Assembly: GCF_008831285.2 (NCBI RefSeq)
Contig: NW_022204507.1
Coordinates: 5,972,174 to 6,036,173 of the forward strand
DNA from: Nymphaea colorata
Lineage: Eukaryota; Streptophyta; Magnoliopsida; Nymphaeales; Nymphaeaceae
Direction of reading: 5' to 3'
DNA: 64,000 nt
Part shown: positions 48,677 to 60,249 of the stretch, one piece after another
Layout of the letters: each line of letters opens with the position of its first letter
How positions within the stretch are numbered: position 1 is the first letter of the stretch
Notes under the pieces: generated by a model
What the model was told of the DNA's origin: nothing
The model's input: only the letters and a program-made list of their open reading frames with translations
Database searches by the model: none
Position numbers and translations under genes: made by a program

Positions 48677-49310
48677 TTACTCTGGACTCATGTTCCCCCA
48701 TGTGCAAGCATCATCAATCGCCTTCCCTTTCTTACCAGCTGTTCTTCCATTTTCCTTCCTGGACAAACCTGGTGGTGAGTCATTTACCATAACCTCACTC
48801 TCCAAACCAGTCATTTGTTTGCTAGTTTTCATTCCATCCAAACAATAAGAATCCTGAAATTTATTTTTTAGTGGAGAAGAAAGAATCAAACCTGATGAGG
48901 ACTCACGGTTCTCCCCTTTGACTCTTTTTGTTATCAATTGATTCTCCATCTCCTGCTCTATCTTCTCGCTACCCACCAGCTGGTTGCTCTTCAAGTTACT
49001 CCGCAATTGCTGGTCTCCTGTAAATCAATTCATTCCAATCTTTGTGGGTCTAATGTTCCTTTTCAGCTTCCATCTGCCCACGGAGAAACCGAAACTTGTT
49101 ATCCCCAATTCTGGTTCTGCTTTTGATCTGGGTCTCTCCGTTATTAACTCCTCATTTTTTCCCAAAATTTTTTTCTTATTCCCTCCCGGCCACTCCTTAG
49201 CTCTCCTGACATAATGATAACCTTCATTTCCTTCCACCCATCTTTCTTTGCCACAGCCTCTTGAGAAGAAACCACCAACTGATTAACTCTACACCGACTT
49301 GTCATATGAG
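48677..49310 (-). mobile_element. Possible non-LTR retroelement ORF1-like relic
   Basis: Two adjoining minus-strand frames (49237-49025 and 49006-48677) give a hydrophilic, Lys/Glu/Ser-rich protein whose composition recalls the C-terminal part of plant LINE gag proteins. Further upstream on the same strand (49330-49500) are broken phrases that might be a DUF4283-like domain. No zinc knuckle or reverse transcriptase was seen. The sequence is less AT-rich than its surroundings. It could instead be a relic of another gene. Confidence 0.25.
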
Positions 49311-49919
49311 TATATATTCACTTCGCAATGGGAGGAAATTTTAATATTACTCATACAGTTGATTTCTTGAAGAATAATTTTTTCCTCTTCCAATGCTAGG
49401 AGCACACAGATTCTGCAAGCCCCATATTTGACATCGATTGCATATGGATGTCATCTTCCATCGGTTCTCCCTATAGCGTTCTGGCAATAGCTTGGACCTT
49501 CTTGTAGTTAGATGATTTTTTCTGCGTTTATTATAGTTTAATGTGAGATAGCAAGGTGTATATCATTGTGGTTTTATGTTAATTTAAACCATCAAGACAC
49601 TTATTTTTTTAAATAGGTTGATGTGAACATTTGAAAATTTATGCAAACATATGGGGATGAGAAGAAATACAAGATATTTGCATTGTTGATTAAGAGTAAA
49701 CTTCTGTTAGTTTATAATAGCTTACGTATAATTATTAAGATGAAAAGACTAAAATTACTTTCCATATAAACAAATCAATTAGCTCATTAATTTCCATTAT
49801 CGGCCATTGTGACAACACCAAATAACATACATATGTAGTTAACTATGTCCCCACAAGTTATGCCCTGTTATTAATGCATGAAATCATAAAAGATTAAAAT
49901 TGATGTTGCTTTAACTTAA
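49311..49919. other. No gene seen
   Basis: Apart from possible LINE-like phrases up to 49500, this stretch is AT-rich sequence with no coding frame, repeat or landmark I could recognise. It ends where the duplicated downstream flank of copy E begins. Confidence 0.4.
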
Positions 49920-50597
49920 TTATAGAATTATTAGGCGAGAAAACATAGGCGAGCATAAATGTTCATTGAAAGGGTACTAATTTTACATATATATTAGTTT
50001 GCCATGGAACAACTGCATAGTTTTTCTAATAACAAAAGTTGGGAGTACTTTTCTGAGTTGTCATATGCTTTCTGGTGGTACTACGAATTCTTCATTCTAG
50101 ATCTGGACTCGATCTGATTGGACTTGGACCCAAATGTCTTTGTAGACCTGACCAACGTCATGAAGTATCATTAATTTGGTTCTGCGAATGCACTTTGATT
50201 AGGTATGTAAATGGATTTACTAAGTTCAACTACCACATGACGTGATTTTGGATCCATTTTTTTGTGCAGAAATTTGTAGCGAACAGGTTTAGATTGGTAA
50301 TGCGCTTTCATAAGTGAATGAGAATGGTTGTCCAATGTTCCAGTGGGATCCAATAAAATGTGAATTGATACGTATACATATGAATATCGGATCTGAACTT
50401 GTTTTTAAATTTGGATAGGAGATAAAGACCCAACCGATTTGTTTTCATAGCAGCTAGTGGAAGAACTTTTACTGTTTTACTCACATTTTGCTGGAAGAAA
50501 GTTTTTCTAGCAGGGTGTTGGGAAACGCAACAAAAAGTCAGAAGCAAAAGCAGATCCCTTGTTTTCCAAATAAATGTAAACGATTGGTTTATTTTTG
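49920..50597. repeat. Downstream flank of copy E, paralogue of 37800-38620
   Basis: See 37800-38620. Near 50510 and 38877 both copies share GTTGGGAAACGCAA...AAGTCAGAAGCAAAAGCAGA, followed by CTTGTTTTCCAAATAAATGT and the exon 2 stop. Confidence 0.75.
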
Positions 50598-52630
50598 TCA
50601 TTCTTCCACAGGGGAAGCCTTCCATCGTATCGTTTTAAGCCTGGCGACCACCTCCTTCATGTCCATTCTCTCAGTTGGTGATTTCCTTGAATAGGACAAC
50701 CCTGTCTCCATGATCATGACAAGCATTTCATTTCGAAGAGTTTCACAGTCATTTTGCTCCAGAAGACGGCCTTCTGCGACATGATCTGAAATCGTTTCAT
50801 GGTTATTTTGCTTCAGAAGATGACCATCTATGACATCTGAAATTGCAAGCGGAAATGCTTCAGCCACCCACTACCTCAAAGTAAAGTCCCCATCAAAACG
50901 TTCATCGGTAGGCTTTCTTGTGGCAAACACCTCAAGCAGAAGAATCCCATAGCTGTAAACATCTGCTTTGGTCGACACCTTTCCAGCGGCCCCGATTATC
51001 CACTCAACAAGGCGAGACATGATCATGGAAATATTAGGTAGACAATGCACACTGCCGTTAATGAAATAGTTTCAGAAATAAAGAAAGCCATGCAAAAAAT
51101 TAGGACTAATTATTTTATTTTCATTTAATGGTTTACATAAAACTCCATTTTTTTTTCCATGCATTTATAAGGAGGAAGTAAAAATTTACTAAAGACAGAA
51201 ACATATTTAAAAGGGAAACTTGCTGGCATTTGTGTTGTGTTTGTGTGCATGCACATCACTGTTAATAATTTGGTTCAATCACTATCTTGGTTGGATTCAG
51301 ACTTCTATTTAAATGCAAAATTGCTAGTGATCATCCTCTTTCACTTATTAATCTGGTATTTCTCTTTTCGTAATAAATTCCAAGTACTTAGTTCTCAACA
51401 GGTAGGTAAGCGAAAATTAAAGCATGATATTTGGAAATTATGGATGGTGATAAAATTTCCTCTCCATGGTAAGCTGGACAAAGTTGTCTAAGAAACAGTT
51501 CAAGCAATAACACTTGCCTTTAACTGTGAAAAGCAAAGAATTTGTGACAGGACTAAGAGTTGGTACCTGGCGCAATGTATCCAGTGGTTTCAAGGGTGCT
51601 TGTAAGAGTTGAAGATTTGTGACCAACTAGCATCTTCGCAATGCCACAGTCACCAACATGTGCAGTCATGTTCTCATCTAGAAGCACATTACTTGGCTTT
51701 AGATCACAATGCCCAGCAACCATGGTTACGATATTCTAGAGCACAACCAACATCAATCATGATATCCAATCTTTGGAAGAGATTCAAGTGATGGCCACCT
51801 GAATGTAGACAGACTTCTAGGCTCCCAAAGGGCATGCATTGGAGAACTAAAGCTTTGAAATCTGCACTTGAGCAAAATGTGATGACTCTAAGAAGGTTTC
51901 GGTGTCTAATTTGGCACATCACATTGCATTCAATGTCAAAACGTTTAGATGCACCATCAGATAACATGTTTATGACCATAACAGCCACCGTTGTTCCATC
52001 CAATAAAGTTCCTTTATACACCGAACCAAAGTTTCCACTCCCTAAAAAATGTGCATCACTCAAGTTGTTTGTCGCTTGAGATAACATTCTGTATGTGATC
52101 ACTGGGAGGGTAATTCCACGAAATCTTTCAACCTCCTGATCATGTTTCTCCAACCCCCTCTTTCTATATTTTGCAACAACAATGAGAATCCAAACAATTA
52201 GTACAAGTGCAAAACCCCACTCGCTAAAAAAATATCAACTCTGAGCATGTTGACATTATTGTGCTTCTTTGCTCCATCCGAACATACTGGCACATGGAAT
52301 TTGGGAGCTCCACATAGTGTGTAGTTCCCTAGGAACGACTCAGCAGAAAGGTTTGCAAACTTTCCACCACTTGGAATCTCTCCTTTCAATAGATTGAAGG
52401 ACAAGTCCAAGACTAGATGTGTTGAAGTTTCTCCAAGGATTTTGGTATCTCACCGAAAAGCTCATTATGGGAAAGGTAAATAGTGTCAAGGTTTAGTATG
52501 TGAACAAGTTGTTCAGAAATGTTACCATCAAATGAGTTTTTGGAGAGATTCAAATATTCTAGCATTTGGAGCCTTGATAAGGACACAGGCAGCTCTCTGC
52601 TTAATTGATTCACAGAGAAATCCATATATT
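50598..52630 (-). pseudogene. Receptor-kinase copy E: 5'-truncated LRR-RLK XII pseudogene
   Basis: Exon 1 remnant is 52630-51567, the intron roughly 51566-50996 and exon 2 about 50995-50598. Only the last two or three LRRs, the cap, a weak membrane segment and the kinase remain. The glycine loop GSGNFGSVYKG is well kept. The catalytic Asp (HCDLKPSN) is present but DFG has become DCG, and an 11-nt loss just before HCD breaks the frame. Exon 2 has the TAG shared with D (50871-50873), an in-register open tail, and has lost about 11 nt that include the intron acceptor AG. Indels near 52412 and 52225 break the cap and membrane segment. The LRR sequence stops at about 52625, eight bases before the duplicated GGTATG that borders the LTR-like insertion, and does not clearly resume beyond 56478. 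Confidence 0.92.
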
Positions 52631-52637
52631 TGGTATG

Positions 52638-55600
52638 TGTTAACACCCCAAATTTTTCCACATCAAAATTGAAGTAATGTGAAAATTTCACAAAAAGAAT
52701 TGTGAAAATTTGCAATTTCAAAGCCAATTTCGAATCTAAAGAACAATTAGATTCAAATCGTGAATTTAACTCGAGACACGAATCCCAATGCATGATTATG
52801 AGTCCAAATCCAATTGCAAATGTCATTTGAAATTCAAATCCAATTGCAAAATGCAAATTTTGACTTAGATCCAAGAATTGGATCTAATTCAGTCTAGAAT
52901 GCTACGTGGGACCCACGTGTGGGCCCCACCTAGCCAGTGTGGTCAAGAGCCCCCCCAGGGGCCACGCCCCCTCCATGTCAAAAAAAAAAAAATAAATAAA
53001 TATTTTCTCTCAAACTAATTGAAGAAAAGTCATTTTCAAGAAGAAATAAAGGAGAAACCTAGGAAAAGAGAGACATTTATGTCTCTCTCTCTTCTTTAAC
53101 CAGGTCCTCCTTAAAGAAAAAAATCATTTTCAAGGAAGCAATTACTAGACTGGTGAAACTCACCTAACCTACTTAATCAAAGTAGGTTTGACCCGGGTGC
53201 ACCCAAATGTGGTGCCAATTCCAGCTAGGTTCGGTCACCACGGGCTCAACACAGTCAAAACGTAAGTCTCTCTCATGATCCAATTAATGGACGAAAATAT
53301 ACTTTGACCGAACCAAACCCACTTTGACTAAACTCAATCAAAGTGCAATTTAGCTCAATTAAGAGCTTTCTTGACCCAAATTTATCAAATTACCTCAAAT
53401 AAAGTCAAACTACTCGCAAATGAGCTTTGACTTTGGTCAATTGGTCGAAATTGATCAATTTGGACAATTTTGCCATTCTGCGGTCAAATTAAGATTAAAA
53501 AGCGTAAATTGGTTTATGAAAGGCAAATAAACATTTGAATTTGTCAAATGCATGAATCAAATACCAAATTTAAATTAAATTTCTCAAGTGGAAGTTTGAT
53601 TCAGTTGAAATCCATTTTCAATCAAGTTTTGGACGAAAATACCCTTTTCGAACCAAATTTGATAAAATTTTTGAATTTTGTTAAAATTTAAATTGAATTA
53701 TCATAATTCAATGGCATTTGGAGCTTAGTAACTAGGTTTTAACCTTACAAGCTCGATTTCAAACAAAAAATAAATAAATAGTACAAAATAAGGGCAAAAC
53801 CCTGTGCAAGGGCATTTTCGTCCAAAATTTTGGTCAAGATGGTCACCTAGGTCTGAATCCATGTTGACCAAACCTAGCCCAGCCCACCTATCTCGTGGAA
53901 ATGGGCTGAGAAATGGTCAATTAGAGCCTTTAAAGCCTATTTAACTCATTTTACAAGTCCCCAAGGTCTTAAGCAAGTTCCCAAGGTGAGTTAAGAAGGT
54001 GGTTGAACCCACCTCCTCCTCTATATAAACCACCCTTGCATGGCGAAATGATAGACGAAGAAGCTTGAGCATTGTTTTATTTTCTTTCTTATTCACAGTC
54101 ATTTTGGTTCATGTCTTTCAATTTAATTAATCAAGGGTAGTAGGAAAGATTTGAAACAAGTTTTCAATCTTCCTACATAAAAGAACCCAGCCATGAATCA
54201 TCATGTATCATGAGTCATGCGGTCCCTTGATAAAATTTCATTTTGAAGAGTAAGGTATGTATATATATATACGTTGTTATATATATACATACATGTGTCC
54301 AATATCTTGTTGAAAATCATTTTTCTTCTCTTAAAATCAGGTTGGAATACATTTCCAAACTGGTTTTTAAGAAGGATGATCGATTTGATTGATTTTCATA
54401 GTGCAAGGCTATGAAATCATTTTCATTTCATTTTTACTTAATTTCAGCAAACCCATACGTAAGATGTATGTATGTTGTTGAAATCAGACCATGTTTCATA
54501 GGAATTGGTTTAAGAATATCAAAATTTCCATATTTGAAAGGCCAATTATCCTAGAATCATCCAAAAAGAGTTGATGATCTCATTACTATCAAATCTGAAA
54601 TTTGAATCTATTTGAAAGACTTGTCATTTCCATCTAAGAAACAAGATATTTATTGGAATCAATGTCCACAATTTTCGGCTATTTAAATCAACACAAGGTC
54701 TGATTTTTAGCTATTTTGAAACGAAAGTGGATGTCATCCACGTCTCCCATCCATTTCAAAGATTGAACTTGACATCATTTATATATTTTCATCATTTTGA
54801 TAATTTTATGTCAAGCCTCAAGCTTATGAACTACATCTCTAATTCATGTGCTTAGTCATATAATGAGCACATATAGAGAAAGTCCTACATTTTAATCAAT
54901 CTTCATGCATAGATTGTATGACGTGCAATATGGACTTTGAGAGATTATGAGAGAGTGAAGAATGTATGTTTCATATAGTTTCCCTTCTCGTTTCATGCAT
55001 TCACTTTCACTCAAAATCAATACCACCACATGCACATTCCCAAAAAATTAAGTGATTCAAATTTGAGCTGCAAAAAGTGACCAAGTCATATTGCAATGAG
55101 AATTTGTAAACCTCAATTAACTTCAAAAGAAAACACGAACAATGCATTCATAATCTTTTGGCCAAAGTGCATTTGAAAAACAACATGTTTTCTAATAATT
55201 TGGAACCTATGTTCTTTCAAAAGAATGAATACTACAAATCACATGATTTGACAAAAGAATAGTTCAAAATCAATTTTGATCATAAGATGATCATCATCAT
55301 CTAGAGTTCACGACAAAGAACTCAATTCCAAATCTTCAAAATCCTCAAGAATTATGTGTTTCAAATAACACCAAAACAAAGGTTTTTAAACCAACTTGAA
55401 AACCCCCAATATTCAAATTCATTTATTCAAAAAAAAAAATAAATTTCGGTTCTTGAATCCAAAACCTCAATACATAAGCATATAGGATTTGCATCAATAA
55501 CTCGTATCTGATCCAAATGATCCTTAGTCCTTGGTCTAATTACCCCTGTTAAAGGCGGCAGGAATGGTTGGACCTCGTACCGATGGACAGATCCCTTTCT

Positions 55601-56472
55601 CTTGAAAATTGTCTCAAAACCCCAATTTTAAAAGAATTTTGCTAACTCGCATTTCGACCTCCTTGAAAAAGGAGTGGGGTGCGAACAGATGGCACCCCCG
55701 GACATTGGTATGAACAGATGGCACCCTATAAAAACATTTTTAAAAGTGAGTTGGGTCTTTGCCCACCCAAAAAGACCAGAACCACCCACTAAAGGGTGAT
55801 TTTTCGTCAAAAAGGAGGGGTGAAAGGGGGAGACAACAGCGCCGAGACGCAACAGCATCGGGCACTGTCGCGCATGGGGCGTCGTTGCCCGACCACATGG
55901 TCGGGTGACAAGAAGACGCCACATGACTGCGCAATCGCGCATGGTCGCACGACTGTGACAGCCCGCACGCTCGTGCGTTGCGTGACGCGTTATTGCGCGA
56001 TCGCACGCACATTACTCTATTGTTAGGAAGCGTGCACATTTCACGATGCACGATCGCACAAGTGCACATCCCGGGATGTGCAAAAATGCAAAGTTTTTTT
56101 TTTAATTTAAATTTAAAAAATGATAAAATAAATAAATGTCGTTCATAAAATAAAGTTATTGAAATGGTTCTTTTTTTTGTTACAAATGCGTTGTCGACTC
56201 CATTTTGAGCAATTCCAAACTTGCTCCAAATCCGATTTGGTTTAGTCGATTGCCGACTCATTCGAGCATGCGACTTGGGTTTAAAAACACATTTTGGCGA
56301 GAGAAATGAACTTTTAAAACAAAGGGAAGACCTATGCACGTGCGACGCTCAAAATTTGTCATTTCGAACGTGATTCGAATTTTGGATCTGATATGCTCGA
56401 TTTGGATCTGAACTTGGATTTTAGATCTATTTTGGATCTTCAAAAATTTGGAAAATATTTGGGGTGATTACA
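52638..56472 (+). mobile_element. LTR-like insertion, probably a 3.8-kb solo LTR
   Basis: It begins TGTTAACACCCCAAATTTTT and ends AAATATTTGGGGTGATTACA, inverted copies of each other over about 24 bp with few mismatches. It is bordered on both sides by GGTATG (52632-52637 and 56473-56478), which contains a 5-bp target duplication. TG...CA ends, a TATA box at about 54020 and no coding frames point to an LTR left alone after recombination. A second LTR-like end, GGGGTGCGAACA, lies at 55689 before GATGGCACCCCCGG, so it could instead be a 3.05-kb LTR plus leader and an LTR tail. Confidence 0.6.
54018..54030 (+). promoter_or_regulatory. TATA box of the LTR-like element
   Basis: CTCCTCTATATAAACCACC is a clear TATA element followed by a purine-rich start region, as in the U3/R junction of plant LTRs. 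It lies about 1.38 kb into the element. Activity is not known. Confidence 0.5.
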
Positions 56473-56478
56473 GGTATG

Positions 56479-57014
56479 ATGTAGGAAGAAGTAGAAGAGA
56501 GGATACAAAAGAATGAGGACTGAAATCATAATCTAAGCCGACCCTGAAACAGAGCCTCAGGTGGTTGATCACATTCCTAGTCAGCCTTAAAGGGAATCGA
56601 TTTACAAAAAAGCTTGATCACATCCTTACGAAGACTATATGGTGAACTCCTCTTGTAACATCAACACTTTCTACTATCGACATGCAAGCTGAAAAATAGT
56701 GAGGGCATTACCTTGAGGTTTCTTTTAATAACAGGTCAGAGGCCTACTATCTATCAGATCCATTTCTTGAGAGCAGTAGACTGAAAAAACACAAGTTAGC
56801 ACTCCATATCAAGGCCATGGTGCTGGCTCCAAGCAGTGGTAGGGTCATAAATTTTTGTCTTTAAACTTCAACCTTTAAGCAGCACAATAAATTTAAATTT
56901 CCATCTTTAAGGGGCATTGATATGCAATTAAAACAAATTTGATGAGCCGGTGTGCCCACACCAGCTACAACATTGCCGCTGAATCAGAGCCCAATTGGAA
57001 GTCTTCTCTTTAAT
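56479..57014. other. No gene seen
   Basis: This is the sequence on the far side of the LTR-like insertion. It should continue the LRR region of copy E if the insertion had simply split the gene, but I see no LRR pattern on the minus strand. 56940-57010 has TGTGCCCACACCA...CCGCTGAATCAGAGCCCAA, related to 36528 and 37440. Confidence 0.4.
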
Positions 57015-57518
57015 TTGGTAGTTTATTATAGCTTTCATAGATGAATGGTCCCAAAATGCACCTTTGAGACACTTTTATCCAGCATATGAGGGTGTAAGCA
57101 AACGCCAAAATGAACGTCTATGGCACACCAATATGGATCAGACCAAAGTTATTACGTACGCATATACCTTGTCCTAGATAGGGCATTGTAGACACCCAAT
57201 CCAACCTAAACAAATAATAGATGGAATGATGAAGTTCAGAAAATACAATTACATCTCCTCAAACAAACACGTGACCAAGTTTAAATTTCGTTTTTAGAAC
57301 ATCTGGTGTAAACAAACAATCCAAGAACTGACTGTCACAGGCCGTAATGTTTTTATAAATGTTTGAAGAAGCTAAATTGATTTTTTTTTTCTAAAATGTG
57401 AACGATTAAGTTTACATTTCTCTATACAGGTGTGAGTCATTAACACTTGCTCATGCCATGAGAACTTTCACTATACAGGCACCTCACACCACTTCTGCAC
57501 ACACTTGATACACTTGTA

Positions 57519-57810
57519 GGGTTATATATGAGCCGAGTAAAAAATGAGCTTGTTCAGCTTGGCTCAAGCTCGACTCATTTAAGCTTGTTTACCAACTCAT
57601 CATTTGACTGATTTCTTTATTTGGTTTAATGTTTTAAAATTACAAAAAAATAAAAAAAAAACCTAGATAAATGGCTTACTCAAGTTTAATAAAATCATGT
57701 TTATGTAACTTGAACTCGACTTGTTTACAATCACGAGTTTTGAGTTAAGCTCAAGCTTAACAGATTAAATTAAGGTCGAGCTTGAGTTGGCTTGACTTAT
57801 TTTAGAACTC
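57519..57810. mobile_element. GCTCGA-type miniature element
   Basis: It starts near TAGGGTTATATATGAGCC and contains GGCTCAAGCTCGACTC, TTGAACTCGACTTG and GAGCTTGAGTTGGCTTGAC. It is a relative of 46769-47170. Confidence 0.55.
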
Positions 57811-57892
57811 TATCCACTTGACACATTCAAATGGACTCGTCCTCTATTTATAATGGTGAACATGTCAGCTAGGGTGGGGAAGCTTTGACCCG

Positions 57893-58560
57893 AGGATGTC
57901 AATATGTCCGATTTGTATTGGATATCCAAGCGAACTGCTGCAAAAAACTTGGATGAAGAAAGAAAATTTACTAATCAATTAAAAAAATGAGATAGGATTT
58001 GAAATTAAGAAATGACATCCAATTATATTCAGATTCAAGTATGCATAAATATCAGATCTGATACGGATTCAGTTATACAAAAATGTCCAATTGAGATGAG
58101 TAAAAAATGGATTTAGATCATATTCAAATTATGAAATCTGATTTTGGATGAGAAAAAAATTAAATTATACTCAGATTCAGAAACACAAAAATATCCTATC
58201 AGACCCAAATCAGACTTAGTTTTAAATAATATTCTTTATGCAATGCTCTTATATTTTGTACATCAGTCAGATTCAGTTCGAAAATTTGGATTCAGATTCA
58301 AATATGAAAATAGGATTCAGATCGGATTCTGATTGTGACATCTGATTTAAGATTAAGGTTAGGATGAGTAAAAAATGGATTTAGATCAGATTCAAATTAT
58401 GAAATCTGATTTTGGATGAGGAAAAAAATTAAATTCGGATCAGATTCAGATTGTGGAATCTAATTTAGGATTCAAATTTGGATATGACTTTTTTTCATTT
58501 GTTTTGGAGCTCGAAACCGACATATGGTTAATAATATATTTTATTTCAAATATTTTTTCA
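57893..58560. mobile_element. GGATTCAGATT-rich hAT-like element(s)
   Basis: It starts near GAGGATGTCAATATGTCCG and holds TTGGATATCC, TCAGATTCAGATTG and AAATCTGATTT words. Near 58100 and 58355 the phrase GGATGAGTAAAAAATGG (first copy slightly different) plus GATTTAGATCA is repeated, so two copies may be nested or an internal part is duplicated. No coding frame. Confidence 0.45.
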
Positions 58561-58668
58561 TTTTTATTTTTTGTATTTAGGTCCATCGATTTTCAAGAAA
58601 AACAAGGTCAGTCATTCTCTTGAGTCCTTCCAACTCCTCCAACAGTATCGGTGATGACTGTTCACAAT

Positions 58669-58748
58669 GTTCTTAATGAGCAGGGATATCTGGGAAACAT
58701 CAACGCATAGTGACAAATTGTTAATGAGCAGGGATATCTGGGAAACAC
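58669..58748. repeat. Short direct duplication
   Basis: TTAATGAGCAGGGATATCTG followed by GGAAACA occurs at about 58672 and again at 58720, immediately before the satellite array. Confidence 0.85.
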
Positions 58749-59535
58749 CAAATGAATCGCTCGAATCTCATTCATTTTCATACAAACTTATGATTTCAAT
58801 TCACTAAATCATCAGCACATTCAATTAAGTATGTGTGATCATATGAATCACTTAAATCACAGTTATATTGACACGAACTTGTGATTTCAATTCTTTAGAT
58901 CATTCACTATAGTTGTAACAACAAATTCAACTCATCGGACTAATTACACGGGTTCAAAGTAATGCATAGATCCCAATTGTATCCATATGAACTTGTGATT
59001 TCAATCATTTAAGTCATTTGTTATAAATGTAATAACAAGTGAAACACGTTAGGTTAATTATAACACCAAATGAATCACTCGAATCTCATTCATTTTCATA
59101 CAAACTTATGATTTCAATTTACTAAATCGATCATTATGGTTGTACCAACAAGTTAAGCACATTTAATTAAGTATGTGTGATCATATAAATAACTTAAATC
59201 GTACTTGTATTGATATGAACTTGTGATTTCAATACTTTTGATCGTTCACTATAGATGTAACAACAAATTGAACTCATCAGACTAATTACACGGGTTCAAA
59301 GTAATGCATAGATCTCGTTTGTATCCATATGATGTTGTGATTTCAATCATTTAAATCATTCATTATAGATGCAATAACAAATGAAATACATTATATTAAC
59401 TATAAGGGACCAATTGAATGACTTGACTCTCATTCATTTCCGAACGTACTTCTTATTTCAAACCACAAAGTCATTCCATATGTATGTAACAACAAGTTAA
59501 GCATATTCAATTAAATATAAGTGATCAAATGAATC
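58745..59535. repeat. 114-bp satellite in three-monomer higher-order units
   Basis: The landmark TGATTTCAAT falls at about 58791, 58882, 58995, 59109, 59223, 59338 and 59452, a spacing of 113 to 115 bp after a shortened first unit. The monomers are of three kinds in fixed order: X (AGTTAAGCACATT...AATTAAGTATGTG), Y (ACACGGGTTCAAAGTAATGC), Z (TTTAAGTCATT and AAATGAATCACTC). The order is X Y Z X Y Z X, so the larger unit is about 343 bp. The first X has lost about 23 bp. There is no coding content. Confidence 0.85.
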
Positions 59536-60249
59536 ATTAATCTCTCAATTAAATATAGGCCTTCTTTGCTAAAATTTGACTAAGCGGAATTTTAATCCCT
59601 TTTTTCGTAGTCTAGGGTTTCTGGCAAGACTAGGGGATGAAGCTTCTGAGTCCTTAACCCTACAGCCTAATGTTTGCCTAGAGCGATAAAACTTGACCCT
59701 TGTAAGTTATGGTTAAACTTTCCATGGGTACTGTGCATTTGTTGAATACATCCTTGTTTCCTCTTTTGCTTCTGGAGTACTATTTTGTAGACTTGTTCTT
59801 TTGCTACATCTATTTCTGGAAGACAACTTTCTCTTTTTTCTTCCCACTGTTTTTTCTTTTCTCAAGGCATGTAGGCTTTAATTCATGATTTTCAAAATTT
59901 TAATTATTTTTTCATCAAACAAGTCATGTTTAATTCTAAAAACAAAATTTGGAAAGTTGGAAATGTAATTTTCACTCCAATTCCAAGTTGAGGTGGAAAT
60001 TTTGTTTTGATTTCAAAATCAAAATTCTAAGACATCTGATCATTTCTGCAATGTTGACTTGGCACTAGATAAATGTGATGCCCGACGAAAGTTTTCCTTG
60101 TTAATTAAGCAGCAAGCACAACTATTTCAATGGGCACATATAGTACATGGCTGGTTTGTCAGGTGGGCAGCTATTTCCGGTGCTTGGGCTTTCACTCAAT
60201 GCCTGAAGAATGCTGAATCTTTCACCTAACTTCTGATCCTTCAGGGTAC
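59536..60249. other. No gene seen
   Basis: No recognisable coding frame. It contains ordinary AT-rich sequence and, from 60060, phrases that may belong to the copia element to the right. No LTR or primer binding site was identified. Confidence 0.4.

Noticed and set aside
55628-56339. Overlapping frames in the CpG-dense part of the LTR-like element (up to 199 residues)
   Set aside because: GC-rich sequence lacks stop codons by chance. The frames have no domain, and the Cys/His content comes from the GCAC/GTGC repeats.
58745-59535. CRISPR-like array
   Set aside because: Spacing is regular, but the units are contiguous 114-bp monomers with no unique spacers, and the DNA is from a plant nucleus.
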